A DNA stretch of 64,000 bases, taken from contig CM060731.1 in the NCBI GenBank assembly GCA_030704615.1, positions 58,570,756 through 58,634,755 on the forward strand, read 5' to 3'. The notes beneath the pieces were generated by a model. It was not told where the DNA came from, searched no databases, and worked only from the letters and a program-made list of their open reading frames with translations. Below, piece after piece: positions 1 to 12,048 of the stretch; position 1 is the stretch's first letter, and every line of letters begins with the position of its first letter. Source of the stretch: Takakia lepidozioides. Its lineage: Eukaryota; Streptophyta; Takakiopsida; Takakiales; Takakiaceae. The translations under genes were made by a program, and so were the position numbers.

Positions 1-3000
1 CTAGAGGTTCGGGTGGGGCTAGCACAAATACAAATGATGAAGTTAAAAACAAAGCTAGCATCAGTGCAGGGGATGAAGCTAAAAATGGTCAGTTATTCTC
101 CACATTTATTTGGAAACCACTTAAATGAACAAATTTTCTTGTCTTTTATCAGGTCGGCTCAAACCGGTTTCATCAAATACTGAATTGTCCATGGACTGTG
201 CTCTCCCTTTCTCTCTCTCTTTCTCAGAGATACATATTCCATGTGTTGTGTGGCTTGTTCTGCAGAAAGTCCAGTAAGTGTACCTGCATTTGGACAAATT
301 GATGGTGTAGGGGAACCGGTAGAGACTTCAGAAGTCCCACAAACGCAGACCTGGCAGGAAAGGCTGGCAGCATGGGAAAAACTCCTTGCAAGAGAAAAGG
401 TCAAGGACCTAGTTGATCAACAAACCAGCAAATTTGTTGTTCCTTTGAGTCACCATGAAATCCGACGCAATTTTCCTGAAGAGCAGGCAGAGAGAGAATT
501 ACAGGCCAACAAGAAATGGGCATTCTGGGTGGCTCGGCGCTGGTGGAAGTACCGGCCAAAACTGCCCTATACATATTTTCTGGCGAAAGTGGAGAACTTA
601 GAGGTACCCTATCTTATGGCTGACAGAGCAATTATGCATGGCATCTGTATTTAGGAATGACCTGTGAACATAACGAGGAGGCTGCAGTCTTCTGACAGAA
701 AGTCATGCCTCATAAAAACACACTCCATTGTACAATGAATGTAGGTCTGAAACTGGCATACTTCACCTCAACTGCACCGCTCTTTTATTCTGCTTTGCAT
801 TGCAAAGAAGTATGAGCTTGTTAGATTCTCTGTTTCTCTTGTGATTTGTATGGCCGGCTGTGTCCTGTAGTCTTCATAAGTTTCTTGGCTTGGCAGACTT
901 GTCATAAGCTGTGTGGTATATTTCTAAGTCGAGTTTTTTTTAAAGCATTCTATTTTGTTGCGGGGGTCTCCAGTTTCAAGCATTTTACTCCAGCTTAATC
1001 GTGCTCATTTTTCAGTTGTACTGGTTGACCAGGTGGAGGCGGCAGTTTATAGCTGTGACACAAGGAAGCTGTATGTAACCATGAAGGATGGGTTTCCTTC
1101 TGAGTTTGTGGTGTGTGAGCTTTTCTCCAGTACTCCCTTGCTGCAATCCAAAGTTCTCTTCCCCTTGAGTCTCATGGCCTTTAGTCCATTGTGGATGCAG
1201 TCAGCGATTTTTGGAGTTGAACTGTTTTGGCCCAAGTATCCCCCAACAAGATTCTCATTTTGCTTCCCTTTTTCCTGTTGTACAGGTGGATATTCCAGTG
1301 GACCCCTACTTGTACCAGATGCTGAAAGGTTGTGGGGTAGAGACCGATGTCCTGCCGAAGAGCAATTTTTCATTTTACGGGCGTGCTTTTTTGGCACTGC
1401 TCCCAAGTGTGCTTATCATTTTCTACATCCGAGCATGGCAGTACCGTGCTAAAGAAAAATTTTCTGAGAAAATTTACGACCTCCTCAAGATGAACCGGGA
1501 GCATCTCATTCTGGTAGCACACTTGCTCCATCCATGTGTGGGTTTACCATGAGTTGGGAATAGAGGGGAGTGTGTTTTTCAAAGACGACAAAGAGAGTTT
1601 CTCCTGCACACTCCGTAATTTTCCAGAGAAACAGTTTGTTTGGGCTTTCCAGATATTCTCTGGAAAGCCCTTCACACAAGCATCAATCTGCTGTGTCTGA
1701 GCAGCCCAAAAATTAGACCCTGGACCCAAAGACCCCACACAGTTTGCACGGAACAAAAGGGAACAATTGGTATAAACAATTGGTTCGGGCTTTCCCGATT
1801 CCCTCCAGAAATTCCTTTGCTCAAGCATCGATCTGCTGTGTGTGAGCTGCCCAGTAATTAAACCCCGTTAAGGCTTTATGCTCTGCCTTGCGATTTTGAA
1901 GTTGGTGAAGAGAGAAAGAGACCCCACGCCCAGTTTGGACCGAGCAAAAGGGAACAGACATTACCTTTGTGAGGGGCTCACTCCGGTAGCAGGACTTACC
2001 TTGGTATAAACAATAAGTTCAGGCTTTCCAGATATCCTCTAGAGATCCCTTCATACAAGCATCAACCTTTTGTGCAGGAGCTGCTCACCTATTAGACCCC
2101 AACAACGGCAGGGCTTTAGGCTCAGCCACGAGATTTCAAAGTTGGTGAACAGAGGTGCAGTAACAATGTTCTTGATGTTCCTGAAGAGATTGTACTCATA
2201 AGACTTTGTTTGCCTTTCTTGATGTTCCCAAGAGAATGTACTCATAAGACGTTGTTTGCCGTAGCCTTGTGGCCATTGACCCCGCGCCCAGTTTGAGCGG
2301 AACACAAAGGGGCTGACGCCGGTAGTAAGACTTACCTTGGAATAAACAATTGATCCAGGTTTTCCAGATATCCTCTAGGAATCTCTTTACACAAGCATCA
2401 ACCTGCTGTGTATGGTTTGCCCAAAAACTAGGCCCCAAAAGGGCCTGGGCTTTTGGCTCAGCCTCCAGACTTTCAAAGTTGGTAAACAGAGGTACAGGCA
2501 CAATTCGCTTGATAGATTTCATAAGAGCATCTCTCTGGTGAGAGAACCCCGAGAGATTGTACTCATAAGACGTTGTTTGCCGTAGCCTTGTGGCCATTGA
2601 CCCCGCGCCCAGTTTGAGCGGGAAACCAGTTTGAGAGAACCCCGAGAGAGAGAGAGAGAAAAAGAGAGACGTCCTGTCACGACTTGTCCAGTCCTAGATC
2701 ATTTGGATCTAGTCCTGTTTTGCATAATACATCTGGACATGATCCAGCTCCTTCAGCACAGACACTAGCATTTACATAGAAACCTCATAAGATCTTCCAA
2801 ACTCAGATTGTGAACATGTGTGCTTACAAATCTTGCAATTGCTTACTATAAGGTGCCATCATATGCAAGCAAGGGTTTGACCATAACGTCCCTTCCTAGT
2901 TTCCATAAATAGAGTTGTCCATAGACTCATACTAGAACACTTTCAGTAGAATCTCTGGAGGAGTCAAAATGCAGCTATTAGAAAGCCATAGCTCAGCCGT

Positions 3001-6000
3001 TAGGAGATTGGTTTAATGAAGCCCGCGTGGGGCCCAACAAAGCATTGCTACGTGGTTGATTGTGGCTGTAGTCATATGCTTTTCTCAAAGATTAAGCCTT
3101 ACATGTGTAAGTATAATCTCGTGTAGTGTGAAACTGCGAATGGGTCATTAAATCAGGTATAGTTTCTCTTATGGTACCTTGCTACTCGGATAACTGTAGT
3201 AATTCTAGAGCTAATACATGCACCAATTCCCGACTTCTGGAAGTGTGTGGTCACCCTCCATGAGCCCAATAGTAGACCCCCTGGTTTTTAGACAGTTCTA
3301 CATGTGTCATGCCACCTCCAATCAGCCTCCTTTAAATGCTGACATGTCAGCAGCATTTATTTTGCTGAGCCCCTTGGAGGTTATAGTGTCAAAGTTAATC
3401 CATGTAGCCATCTACCTATTTCAAGGTAGGCATGAAGATTACACAGTAGTGGTATTCTTGTCAAAGGGATCAGCATGGCAAGGCTGCCACTGGTGATCAA
3501 ATCCTAGGATAGTGTACAGTCCATAAATTTTCTGAGAATAGCACAAACAAGTGTTTACTCTCAACACCATGCCACACCAAGCATCAGGCAGCATGAAGGC
3601 TTCCCTTACCCCCTTTCTTTCCTTTTCACAATCCAAGTGTGTGTACCCTCGAAAGCAAGTGAAGCTGCCCCACCTGGTCCCATTATGCACACCCTCCAAC
3701 GGGAAGGGTTTTCCCTAGGTCCTAATCTAATGCATCTGCCCTATATGGTCAGAAGAGAGGCTGCCTTGTGTGGTTAGAAGCGGAAGACAAACAGGCAAGA
3801 GCTAAAGGAGCAGTCACCTTACTGCTGAACTACCATGGTAGTTGTCCCAAAGGAAGTTGTTACCAAGTACTCAAACAAGGGCACATATAGGGTGAATACC
3901 TTGCCTGTTCTGTTCTACGGAATGACTCCCAACAGAATGAAGGGGTTAGGCAATTTTTGAGTGGTGTTACCAAGAATTTAGCCACCATCAAGATAAGAGA
4001 TTGTACTCATAAGACGTTGTTTGCCGTAGCCTTGTGGCCATTGACCACAATCACCATCAAGATAAGAGAGAGTGAGAGAGAGAGAGAGAGATGAATTGAA
4101 ATGGTGCTTCATCCGCGGGAGGCTCAAAGAGCGTATGGGGAAAGAGAAACAAACAAACAAGAAAGAGAGAGGTGCCCTCCACAAGCAGAACAAAAGCAAC
4201 TATTGTTCAAGAGTTTGTCTAGAGTCAACGACTCATGCAGGTAAGCTGCCAAGTATTTCTGATGCTCGGAATAGATTGCCTCTGAGAGTTTGGGTATCAC
4301 GGAATAGACAATTAGATCTGTCACGGATCTCATAGTAGAAAGGGCAGTGAAAGAAGAAGTGTTCTTCACTTTCGATTTCCCTGTTGTTCCCAGTGCAAGT
4401 GGGGTAGAGGCGGTCCTCACGATGCAGGTTGACCCACCTACCAGTCTCTATCTGCAGACAGTGGAAGCCCACCCTGAACCTTTCCCAATGTCCTTAGAAG
4501 AGAGGGAGATATAGCTGCAGACAGGTAAATGAGCCGCAAGATTCTGTCTTCACGGAGGACCAAGAATGTCTCTCATAGAACTGCAGTTCTGTTGTAACGT
4601 TGGCTGGTTTCCATGTCCGCCTGACACAAAGTTCCGTAGTTTCTCGTCTGATGCATCTATTACGGTCCTGTATGGACGTAATTTCCACTCCCTCTGTATC
4701 TTGTGGCAGTAGGGAAGTAATAGAGAGTGCACTGTGCTCAAAATAGTAGGACACACAAGACAGAGATTGCTATAGCTGTGTGGCAACGTAAAAGGCTTGG
4801 ACTTGCTGGAGCTAGCATATGATGTTCTCCTTTAGCCTAAGTGAGAGAGGTAATCTGCAAATGTAACCAGCAACTTTCAAATGAGTTGACTGTATGGCAG
4901 GCACCAAGCTTGAAACATCTTCGTTCACATTGGACTAAGTATTGGAATATCGGAATGTTGGGGTGTTAGCCAGAGGATGCAGCAGAGAAGGCTCGGTCAG
5001 AGTACAAGGATGTTGTGGTAGGGGGAGATGTGTGGATGGTTCTGGAAGAGATCATGACTTACATGCGGAATCCAATGAAATACCACAGCAAGCGTGTCAA
5101 GATTCCCCGGGTAACAGCTCAATCCCACCCAGTATCTGCCAGAGCATGTTAGATTGCCAGGGAAAACGGTGAAAATGATTACCACGGCTGATTCTCATTC
5201 GATCCAAGTAGCAAATCATGTATGCATTTATTGAGTAGGTTAATGTGCAAAATGGTTGAAGAATTCTAACGTTGTCATCATTGAAACTAACAGAAATGAA
5301 GAGAATGGAGTCACTACTTCCTCCTACTTCCAGGATTGTAGTCATTCTATGTTTTTCCTACCTATCCTTTTTGTTGTTCTCATCGTGAGGGTTTGTAAAA
5401 CTGGACCCTTAATCTTCCAGGAGGATTTTCTTTGATTCTATTAGCTCCCAAAATTATATAGATCTGCCCAGGATGTAGGAGAGTTTATGGGTGGTTGGTA
5501 TGACAGGGGATTTTGATAAGTGGACCTCCTGGCACTGGTAAGACATTACTTGCACGTGCCATCGCCAGGGAAAGTGGGCTCCCTTTTGTTTTTGCATCTG
5601 GAGCCGAGTTTGTTGAATCGAGCACTGGGAATGGTTCTGACAAAATCTTCGAAATTTTTTTCACGGCAAGAGCTAATGTAAGCATCCAAACTCTGTTTTT
5701 AGGCTATGTTTACAGCATATCAAGTTGGTTGTTGTCAAACCAGCTTGACCATTTGTAAGGTTTCCCTGTTTGCAGCTAATCTTGGTTTGTTGTAACTGCT
5801 TTTTGAAGTCCATGTACATGTATATGAAGACTGCGTTTGGGGGCTGGTCTTTGTAGGCACCTGCATTCATTTTCATTGATGAGATAGACGCGCTGGCTGG
5901 TAAGAATGTGAATGACGATGCTGAACGGAGGGCCACCTTCCAACAGCTGTTGGCAGAGCTTGACGGCGAGTAGGTGTCTCTCTCACATTCGATCTCCTCC

Positions 6001-9000
6001 TTGAACCAGCTGGACCTGAACTTTTGTAGTGAAGATAAACCGTTGGACTGTGCGTGCTAGTCATTAACAACCAACATATGCTCAGAGCAATTAACCATAT
6101 GTCGAATTTAGCGTCACATTCAGGCCAGATGGTTCATCTTAATTGTGAGTGTGGCATGACATGTAGCATTCTCAAATTGATCATTGTGATAATCAATGCA
6201 GGCCAGATGATACAGACGTGGATAGATTCTCATCGCGCCAAGCAGTGGTCCTCATATGTGCAACAAATCGTCCGGATGAGCTGGATGAGAGCTTTAGGCG
6301 TCCAGGTCGCATTGACCGTGAGATCCACATTGGACTTCCTGGCGAAAAGGAGCGCATATCCATTTTTGGGGTTCACAGTAAAGGCTCACGTTTGGCAAAT
6401 GATGTCAACTTCAGCAGGGTTGGTGGTTTCTCCCTTGCTCTTACTTCTTGGGTTTGGACGTATCATCTTGCACGGCACTCAGGGCCATCTGGTAAGTTGT
6501 GCACATGCAGTGCACTAGCCCAGTTGTCAATTCTCTAATAGTCAGCACTGGGTGGTTCTAAAAACCGGCGCCTCTTTATGACCCCGTAGCACAGCTGTGC
6601 TGGTCTTTTCCAAGTTGCTATCACAATGGTGACATGGTTTTGCATGGCAGCTTGTGTATCGGACAATCGGATATTCAGGAGCAGACATCCGCAACCTAAT
6701 CAATGAGGCAGGCATCATGGCGGTAGGTCACATCCACCAGTTTGCACAAAGAAAAATTTGGCAGAAATGTAGTCTACTGCTCTGACACATCTGCAGAAGG
6801 GGGTTTATCAATTAGTCTCGCAGACCAATTGTTGAATCTACCTGATCACCCAAATCAAATTTCTCTGTTTTTTAAACAAACACAAACACCTTGAAAGTCA
6901 AAGCCACAATTCTCTTGATCCCAAGGTTCTTATGCAGGCCTGTTGCATTGCCAATTGGTGGTGGGTGATCAGGTACGAAATGGTCATGAAGAGGTAACAC
7001 AGAAAGACTTCATAGATGTGCTTGATAAGCAGCTCTTTGACGGTTTGGGTATGTCTCTCACAGAAGATGAGCAACTACGGGCCCAGAAACTGGTAGGCTT
7101 CAATTTAATTATGTCTATTTTACTTAGGCAAGATGCTGACAGATTTGTAGATGCCAAGATGAAGGACTTCACCCTTGTGAGCAAACTTCAGATTCAAGGG
7201 GGTGACTATGAAGCAGATGATTCAACATCTTGGAATTGACAAAGAATGGGTGTGTGTCTGGAGGAGCCTACTCCCATGTAGCATCTCCTGCCAAGCTCGG
7301 AAGTACCGACTCATCATCTACGTCTTAATAGCTTTGTTGAGATAAGCTTTGTTGCATATAACATGAGGCCTGTCAGGACTATCCTTCTGGTGGAATTCTT
7401 GTATCATGATTTGTGTGTGGCTATGGTTTTCTTGAGCAGATTCCAGAGGACAACGTGAAACTGATGGCTGTGCACGAAGCCGGGCATATACTGTTGGCCC
7501 ATCTGTACCCACGTTTTGACTGGCATGCCTTTACTCACCTCCTCCCAGGGGGTTCTGTAAGTCTCTCTCAACCTTATAGTGTACTTAATGTTAACGAATT
7601 GGATTGCTGGAATTTGTAACAGAATACTAGAAACAATTGTGGTGTATACCATTTGAACATATGCATTCAAATGGGGAGTAGATTGCTGTATATCGCAAAA
7701 TGACTTAATGTTCTAGAAAGAGGGAAGACCATGCTGCAAACATAAATCTCAACACCCAAAACTGCAATAATGTTTTGCTGGCAGAACTACACCTGAAAGT
7801 GAGATACTGAAGTCATGACAGTAACCTGAGTGCTTTGCCTGGCATCGTCAGCTCTATGTTCCCTCACCCCTTCCTCTCTAGATGAACTTGTTGGCAGCAC
7901 TTCTCTAAGGGCCTCCCTCAACCACCCAAAGGTGGAGCAGACTATGGCAATAAAGTTGTTAATCGTTGACTTAACAGATCTCCACCTAAAAGGATCCCAT
8001 TTATCTTTGTTAAGTGTAACCTGGCCTTGCAGGAGCATGCACTGACAGTGTTTTATCCAAGGCAAGAGGTGGCCCAACAGGGTTACACTACGCTGGGCTA
8101 TCTACGTATGCAAATGGTGGTCGCTCATGGTGGTCGGTGTGCTGAGCGTGTCATATTTGGGGAGGAAGTGTCCGATGGAGGTCAAGACGATCTGGCCAAA
8201 ATTACTGGGGTTTGTATTGCCATGAAAAACTGGTCTTGAAGGAATATATTTAAACTGGTTATGAGGTAATTTTAGCATCTACAAGCTAAATGGCTAGTTT
8301 TCTGCTACATCAACATGAGAAAGTGTAAAGAGAAGTCTCCCACACCTCCTTCCCTTTCTCTTGCTAAGGCAGGGGCAGTCTTATTCCTGAATGATGCTGA
8401 ACATAAGTATAATGGAGGGCAAGATGTCCTGAGGTGGAGCCTAGTCTGTGCAGATAGCTCGGGAAATTAGCATCAGCTCCGCCAATCGCCGTTTAGGCCT
8501 GCTTCCAATGTGGACACAAGACACACTTGACCCACCCAAGCACCCTGATGAAGTGGACCTCATCCCCAATAAGGTGGATCTCCTCCTCCCTCTCCTCTCC
8601 TTCTCTCCCTCTCTCTAACTCTTTGGTGACCACCACCAAAGAGTCACCCTCTTCATGAACATCAAGCATATAGTTCCGACACATCTGTTCACCAACTTCC
8701 AAAATCTCGAGGCTGAGCCTAAAGCTCTGGCCCTGTTGGGGTCAAACTTTTGGGCTACTCACACAGCAGATTGGCGGTTGTGTGAAGGGCTTTCTAGAGA
8801 TTTGTCTGTACCAAGGTAAGTCGATCTACCGGAGTGAGCCCCTCAGTCTTATGAGGACATTCTTTGAAGAAAGGTACCTACTGATCCCAGCCTTTGATGA
8901 ACAAATGAAATTTGAGGACTACCTGGCCTGTGTTGGGTCTGGTAGCCTGGGTTGGTGGATTTTTAGTCCTTTTCTCGTCATACCATCTCGGTTGAGTTGG

Positions 9001-10824
9001 CTGTGTTATCATCCATTTCTTTGGTTGAATGTATGTAAGAATACCCATCTCTGCCTAATACATGGATTTGTCAAAGATACATAATGGTCAGACATTCTTC
9101 TTCACCTTTGCCTGTGGTTGAATCCTTCAATATCGTCGGCGCTATTAGTCCAGTGTTTTCTGCACAACTGACCTCCCATTTGGTGTGCTCCTGATCTTCA
9201 CTGCCGCTTGGGTGCAGTGGAACAAGCCAGGCACACAAATTGTTAACATGACACCAGAGCTGTCAGAACTGTTCACGCGGGAAGTAACTAGAGTAAGTGC
9301 ATGCGACCTCTAGTTATTTCTTCTCCTTGCTTTCTCCATGTATTGATTGGCATTCTCTGAGGTTTGGTGTCGGATGAGGTGGGGCGGTTTTTTCTACCTG
9401 GTTGTTATGAAGCCAGGGCCAAAAACTTTCATAGGCACTGCTGTACAGACTCTGGTGAGTATTGGGGTGGAAAGACGAATGAAAGAGAAGGGCAGGGAGG
9501 GATATGTACAACTTAAATGAGTTCAACTAAGCAGAGCTCTTATGCATGTTTCTGGGTGTGCACAGTACATCGACGAGACAGAAGACCAGGCTATGGAAGC
9601 ATTGATCAAAAACCGTCATATATTAGAACAGCTTGCCGATGAGCTTTTGGTCAAGATAAAAATGAGTGGATTTGTAAGTCTTTGCCTTTCATTTTTGTGG
9701 GTATAGCTAATGGACACTGTTTCAACTCTAGATGCTCCTGGTTGAAAATCCAATGTAACCTATTTTGCGAGTGCCGCTCAGTGGTCCACCCATCTAGGGG
9801 GTAGATCTTTGCTGTGCCAGGCTAGGTACCCAGGAATCTACAAGTTGCTAGAAAGAATCAAGAAGCGAGAATGACCTGCTGTCAGCAGTATCAAGACAGT
9901 AACCAGCCTTGAGGAAGGTAGTAACCCTGAGATACTGATGGATACGTAGGTGCTTCAGCCACCTGCATTTGCCATGTCAAAGCTTTCACATTGAAAATCG
10001 GCTTTTCTTTTCTGTTAAAGTCATGGCCAGTTGAGAGATGATCACAGAATTGTTGATGATATCAAGGAGAGATACACCCACCTTATCAGTTTTATGCACA
10101 GGGTCCTTTGTGTCACAGAAGAGAGACTATTCCCCCAAAAACTGCACAATGCACGGCCCTCCAGCCAGCCTGGAACGGCTTACTTGCTCTGTGCACCGAT
10201 TTGTTCCTGGAACCAGCTCTGAGATTGATAACTATGGATTGTAAGTTGATTGAATTTGATGACAAAGACTTGTTGGCATGAGCAGGAAGCAGAGGACTTC
10301 ATACGGTCGATGGACCCAATCATGATGCCAGACCCCTTGGCAGTACCTGAGGTTGACGATGATGAAAATGTGGTATGTATTATCTGTACCTCATAGTACT
10401 TTCTGCTCAAATAGAGAGACTGAAACTCAGTGTGATACTTTCCAATATCATTCCAAGGACAGTCCAAAATTTGACAGTCAATCCTGGATTGTTGTGAGCA
10501 ACCTAGTACAGTCCGCCTTAGTTTCACTTTGATGAGTTGAAACCTGCTAGCATTGGGGAGAGGTAGTATCCCGGGCGAACAGTACCCTCAAGGTACCTCA
10601 TACCCAGGAGAAATTACTGTGTAGAAAATTTGCAGAACTTAATTGTGGTACCATCATGGAGAACTGTGGATTATAGCTCCTTTCCTTCTGTGCCCCCAAC
10701 CAGACGCGAGTGTATTTCTGACATTATTCTGGGATTTCGTTTACAGGAAGGGACTGTGACCATCAACCACCCGGGTCTGTATGAAGAGTTAGTGATCTAC
10801 CCGGCCCCTCTCCACCGGTGTTGA
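1..10824 (+). CDS. FTSH12: Chloroplast FtsH12-type AAA protein, 3' part (17 exons, 5' end outside window)
   Basis: Exons read as <1-87, 266-603, 1033-1110, 1286-1513, 4970-5110, 5507-5677, 5857-5969, 6202-6418, 6651-6722, 6973-7092, 7440-7556, 8033-8209, 8454-8573, 9218-9292, 9566-9673, 10286-10372 and 10747-10824. All junctions are GT-AG and phases agree, giving 774 residues plus stop. In order I see a membrane segment (FLALLPSVLIIFYI, exon 4), Walker A GPPGTGKT (exon 6), Walker B FIFIDEID (exon 7), the second region of homology with RPGRID (exon 8), the metalloprotease motif HEAGH (exon 11), the GGQDDL region with the likely third zinc ligand (exon 12), and the C-terminus PAPLHRC. The linker and tail match plant FtsH12 as I know it, and HEAGH is intact, unlike most FtsHi proteins. 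FtsH12 acts in the chloroplast inner envelope in the Ycf2-FtsHi import motor/protease complex. About 230 N-terminal residues, including any transit peptide, should lie upstream. Confidence 0.9.
1600..2640 (+). repeat. Intronic cluster of degenerate direct repeats (FTSH12 intron 4)
   Basis: About four diverged units follow each other. Each carries the string TTGGTATAAACAAT or its equivalent, then a CTTTCCAGATAT-like stretch, an ACAAGCATCAACCTGCTGTG-like stretch, and an end near TTCAAAGTTGGT (units near 1635, 1770, 1998 and 2330). Blocks containing CTCATAAGACGTTGTTTGCC occur near 2240 and 2560. A GA-rich microsatellite (2645-2670) follows. No coding sense was found. This looks like fragments of one unnamed mobile element. 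Confidence 0.6.
3048..3246 (+). pseudogene. 5' fragment of 18S (SSU) rRNA, degenerate
   Basis: The stretch follows the conserved 5' end of eukaryotic 18S rRNA. It has a degraded start (CTACGTGGTTGAT), then AGTCATATGCTT, CTCAAAGATTAAGCC, ATGTGTAAGTATAA, GTGAAACTGCGAATGG, CTACTCGGATAACTGTAGT, AATTCTAGAGCTAATACATG and CCCGACTTCTGGAAG. The homology stops after about 200 bases, and there are several substitutions in normally invariant positions (for example the GATCCTGCCAG block). It is therefore a dead insert and not part of an rDNA unit. It lies inside intron 4 of FTSH12, in the same orientation as that gene. Confidence 0.88.
3995..4047 (+). repeat. Extra copy of the CATAAGACGTTGTTTGCC repeat
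   Basis: This 50-base segment repeats the block at about 2240-2290 and 2553-2605, ending TAGCCTTGTGGCCATTGACC. It is followed by ATCACCATCAAGATAAGAGA, which itself also occurs just before it, so the block appears to be an insertion flanked by a short duplication. A GA microsatellite follows at 4068-4090. Confidence 0.55.
4233..4786 (-). mobile_element. Degraded non-LTR retrotransposon 3' end (RT zinc-binding region)
   Basis: On the minus strand, 4472-4233 reads IETGRW, then REDRLYPTC, then EEHFFFHCPFY. This is the C-x-H-x-C arrangement seen in the zinc-binding tail that follows LINE-type reverse transcriptases. Neighbouring pieces in other frames (4786-4494) are open but not recognisable. 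The fragment lies antisense in FTSH12 intron 4 and is frame-broken. Assignment rests on motif pattern only. Confidence 0.45.
8680..8850 (-). repeat. Inverted copy of the intron-4 repeat, in FTSH12 intron 13
   Basis: Read on the minus strand, this segment contains the blocks TGAGGGGCTCACTCCGGTAG, CTTACCTTGGTA, the GCTTTAGGCTCAGCC string and AAGTTGGTG, in the same order as 1950-2150. The same repeat family has thus inserted in two introns of one gene in opposite orientations. It shows no coding potential. Confidence 0.6.
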
Positions 10825-11405
10825 GAAACCAGTTTATGCCCTCCCAGCCTTGTATTGCTGATTAGCAACCTCTGGCTTCGTACCAACGGTTTCTCTTCCA
10901 AATTTTGTAGGTGTCTATGCCGGAAGTAGCAAATATGGCTTAGTAGAATAGCATGTTGGACCTGGATTGTTCATCAGTGACTTACCAGTAGAATTTGAAA
11001 CAAGGATCTGATCATAGATCTTACCTGTTTTTAGGATGAGCTCATAGGAGCTGTAATTTGGTACACACCAAACTTAATATACTCATGGCAGAATTTGAGG
11101 GCAACTCTGTAGTTTGATATAGAGAAATCATAAAGTGGTCACAAGTCTATAAGCTCTCCAGCAGAGAGATGAGGGACATGTGGCTCCATTGTCCCTTAGT
11201 GCTTATCATGGAAAATGTCAACACAGCTGTTGCTAACACGATGGTTTTCCCCGGTGTATGAAAGTGAAGGTACAGAAGTACTCTTTTTGCATGCGTTTCA
11301 GTGATGAATGTGATACCTTGAAATTACTATACCAAGGCAACGCTACTAGCATGCATCCATTACTCGTCAACAGAGAACATATAATACTTAACTTTGTAAA
11401 AAGTT
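10825..11405. other. FTSH12 3' flank, no gene seen
   Basis: This holds the 3' UTR and flank of FTSH12. I see no further open reading frame of interest, no RNA gene and no repeat I could match elsewhere in the window. Confidence 0.5.
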
Positions 11406-12048
11406 TTGCAGGATAGAAAGGGAAAAGGTCGGCGAAGGTTTCAGGATTCCTTTGGGAAGCTCACCCACCGCATTCTGCCTGTTGGGGCTCGGATTTCTGA
11501 CCCTCCCTCTCTTTGCAAGATGTGTTCCTTGGGCTGTGCTGAGACTCTAGAACACAGTCTTTCTCATTGCAACTTTGCTTCATTGGTTTGGTCTAAAGTT
11601 CGGTCTTTTTACACTCCTTGGAGCTCAGTGAACTCTGGAATTGCGTCTGTGCACTTGTTGAATGTCCTTGACGGTAAGCGTTGGAATTCTTGCCAGGTAT
11701 GGGCAAGCATCAGGGCTCTCACACTCTGGCACATCTGGACATCTCTTCTGGTTGAGGGTAAGAAGGCTTGGGGGGTTATTGGGACAGCTATTCGCCGATG
11801 TTCTGAGGAAAGAAGACTCCAGCTACTTCAGGAATTCGACTCCTCATGGGCGTGGAGGAACATCATATGCTGCAGGATTGGGGAATCATGCATCTTCAAG
11901 TCTTCCTTCCCCTTTACCGGCTGACCTGCCTTCCAATTGGCCCTCACCTTTGGAGGTGGATGAGGACATTAACTGGAAGCATAGGAAAAATAGGAATTCT
12001 AAAATAAAGGCTCACCTGAACTTTGAGCCCCTGCGCAGGAAGAAATAG
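11406..12048 (+). mobile_element. LINE retrotransposon 3' end, zf-RVT domain plus tail
   Basis: The first frame reads KLTHRILPVGARI, then CKMC, then CAETLEHSLSHC, matching the zinc-binding domain at the C-terminus of plant L1-type reverse transcriptases. Around 11830 the similarity to the other copy is shared by two frames. A tail reading DINWKHRK and then SKIKAHLNF ends in LRRKK and a stop at 12048. The same tail pattern (DINWKHNK, SKSKVHLDF) ends the second LINE copy at 33670. The element is 5'-truncated, lies in the FTSH12-sense orientation, and lacks its RT core here. Confidence 0.7.

Noticed and set aside
3048-3246. Functional 18S rRNA gene
   Set aside because: Only about 200 bases with changes at invariant sites, inside an intron.
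7093-7239. Read-through of FTSH12 exon 10 to the stop at 7239
   Set aside because: A GT donor at 7093 and exon 11 at 7440 restore the conserved family sequence; the extension has none.
1-10824. Inactive FtsHi-type protein
   Set aside because: The HEAGH motif is intact and the whole pattern, including the C-terminus, fits FtsH12 better.
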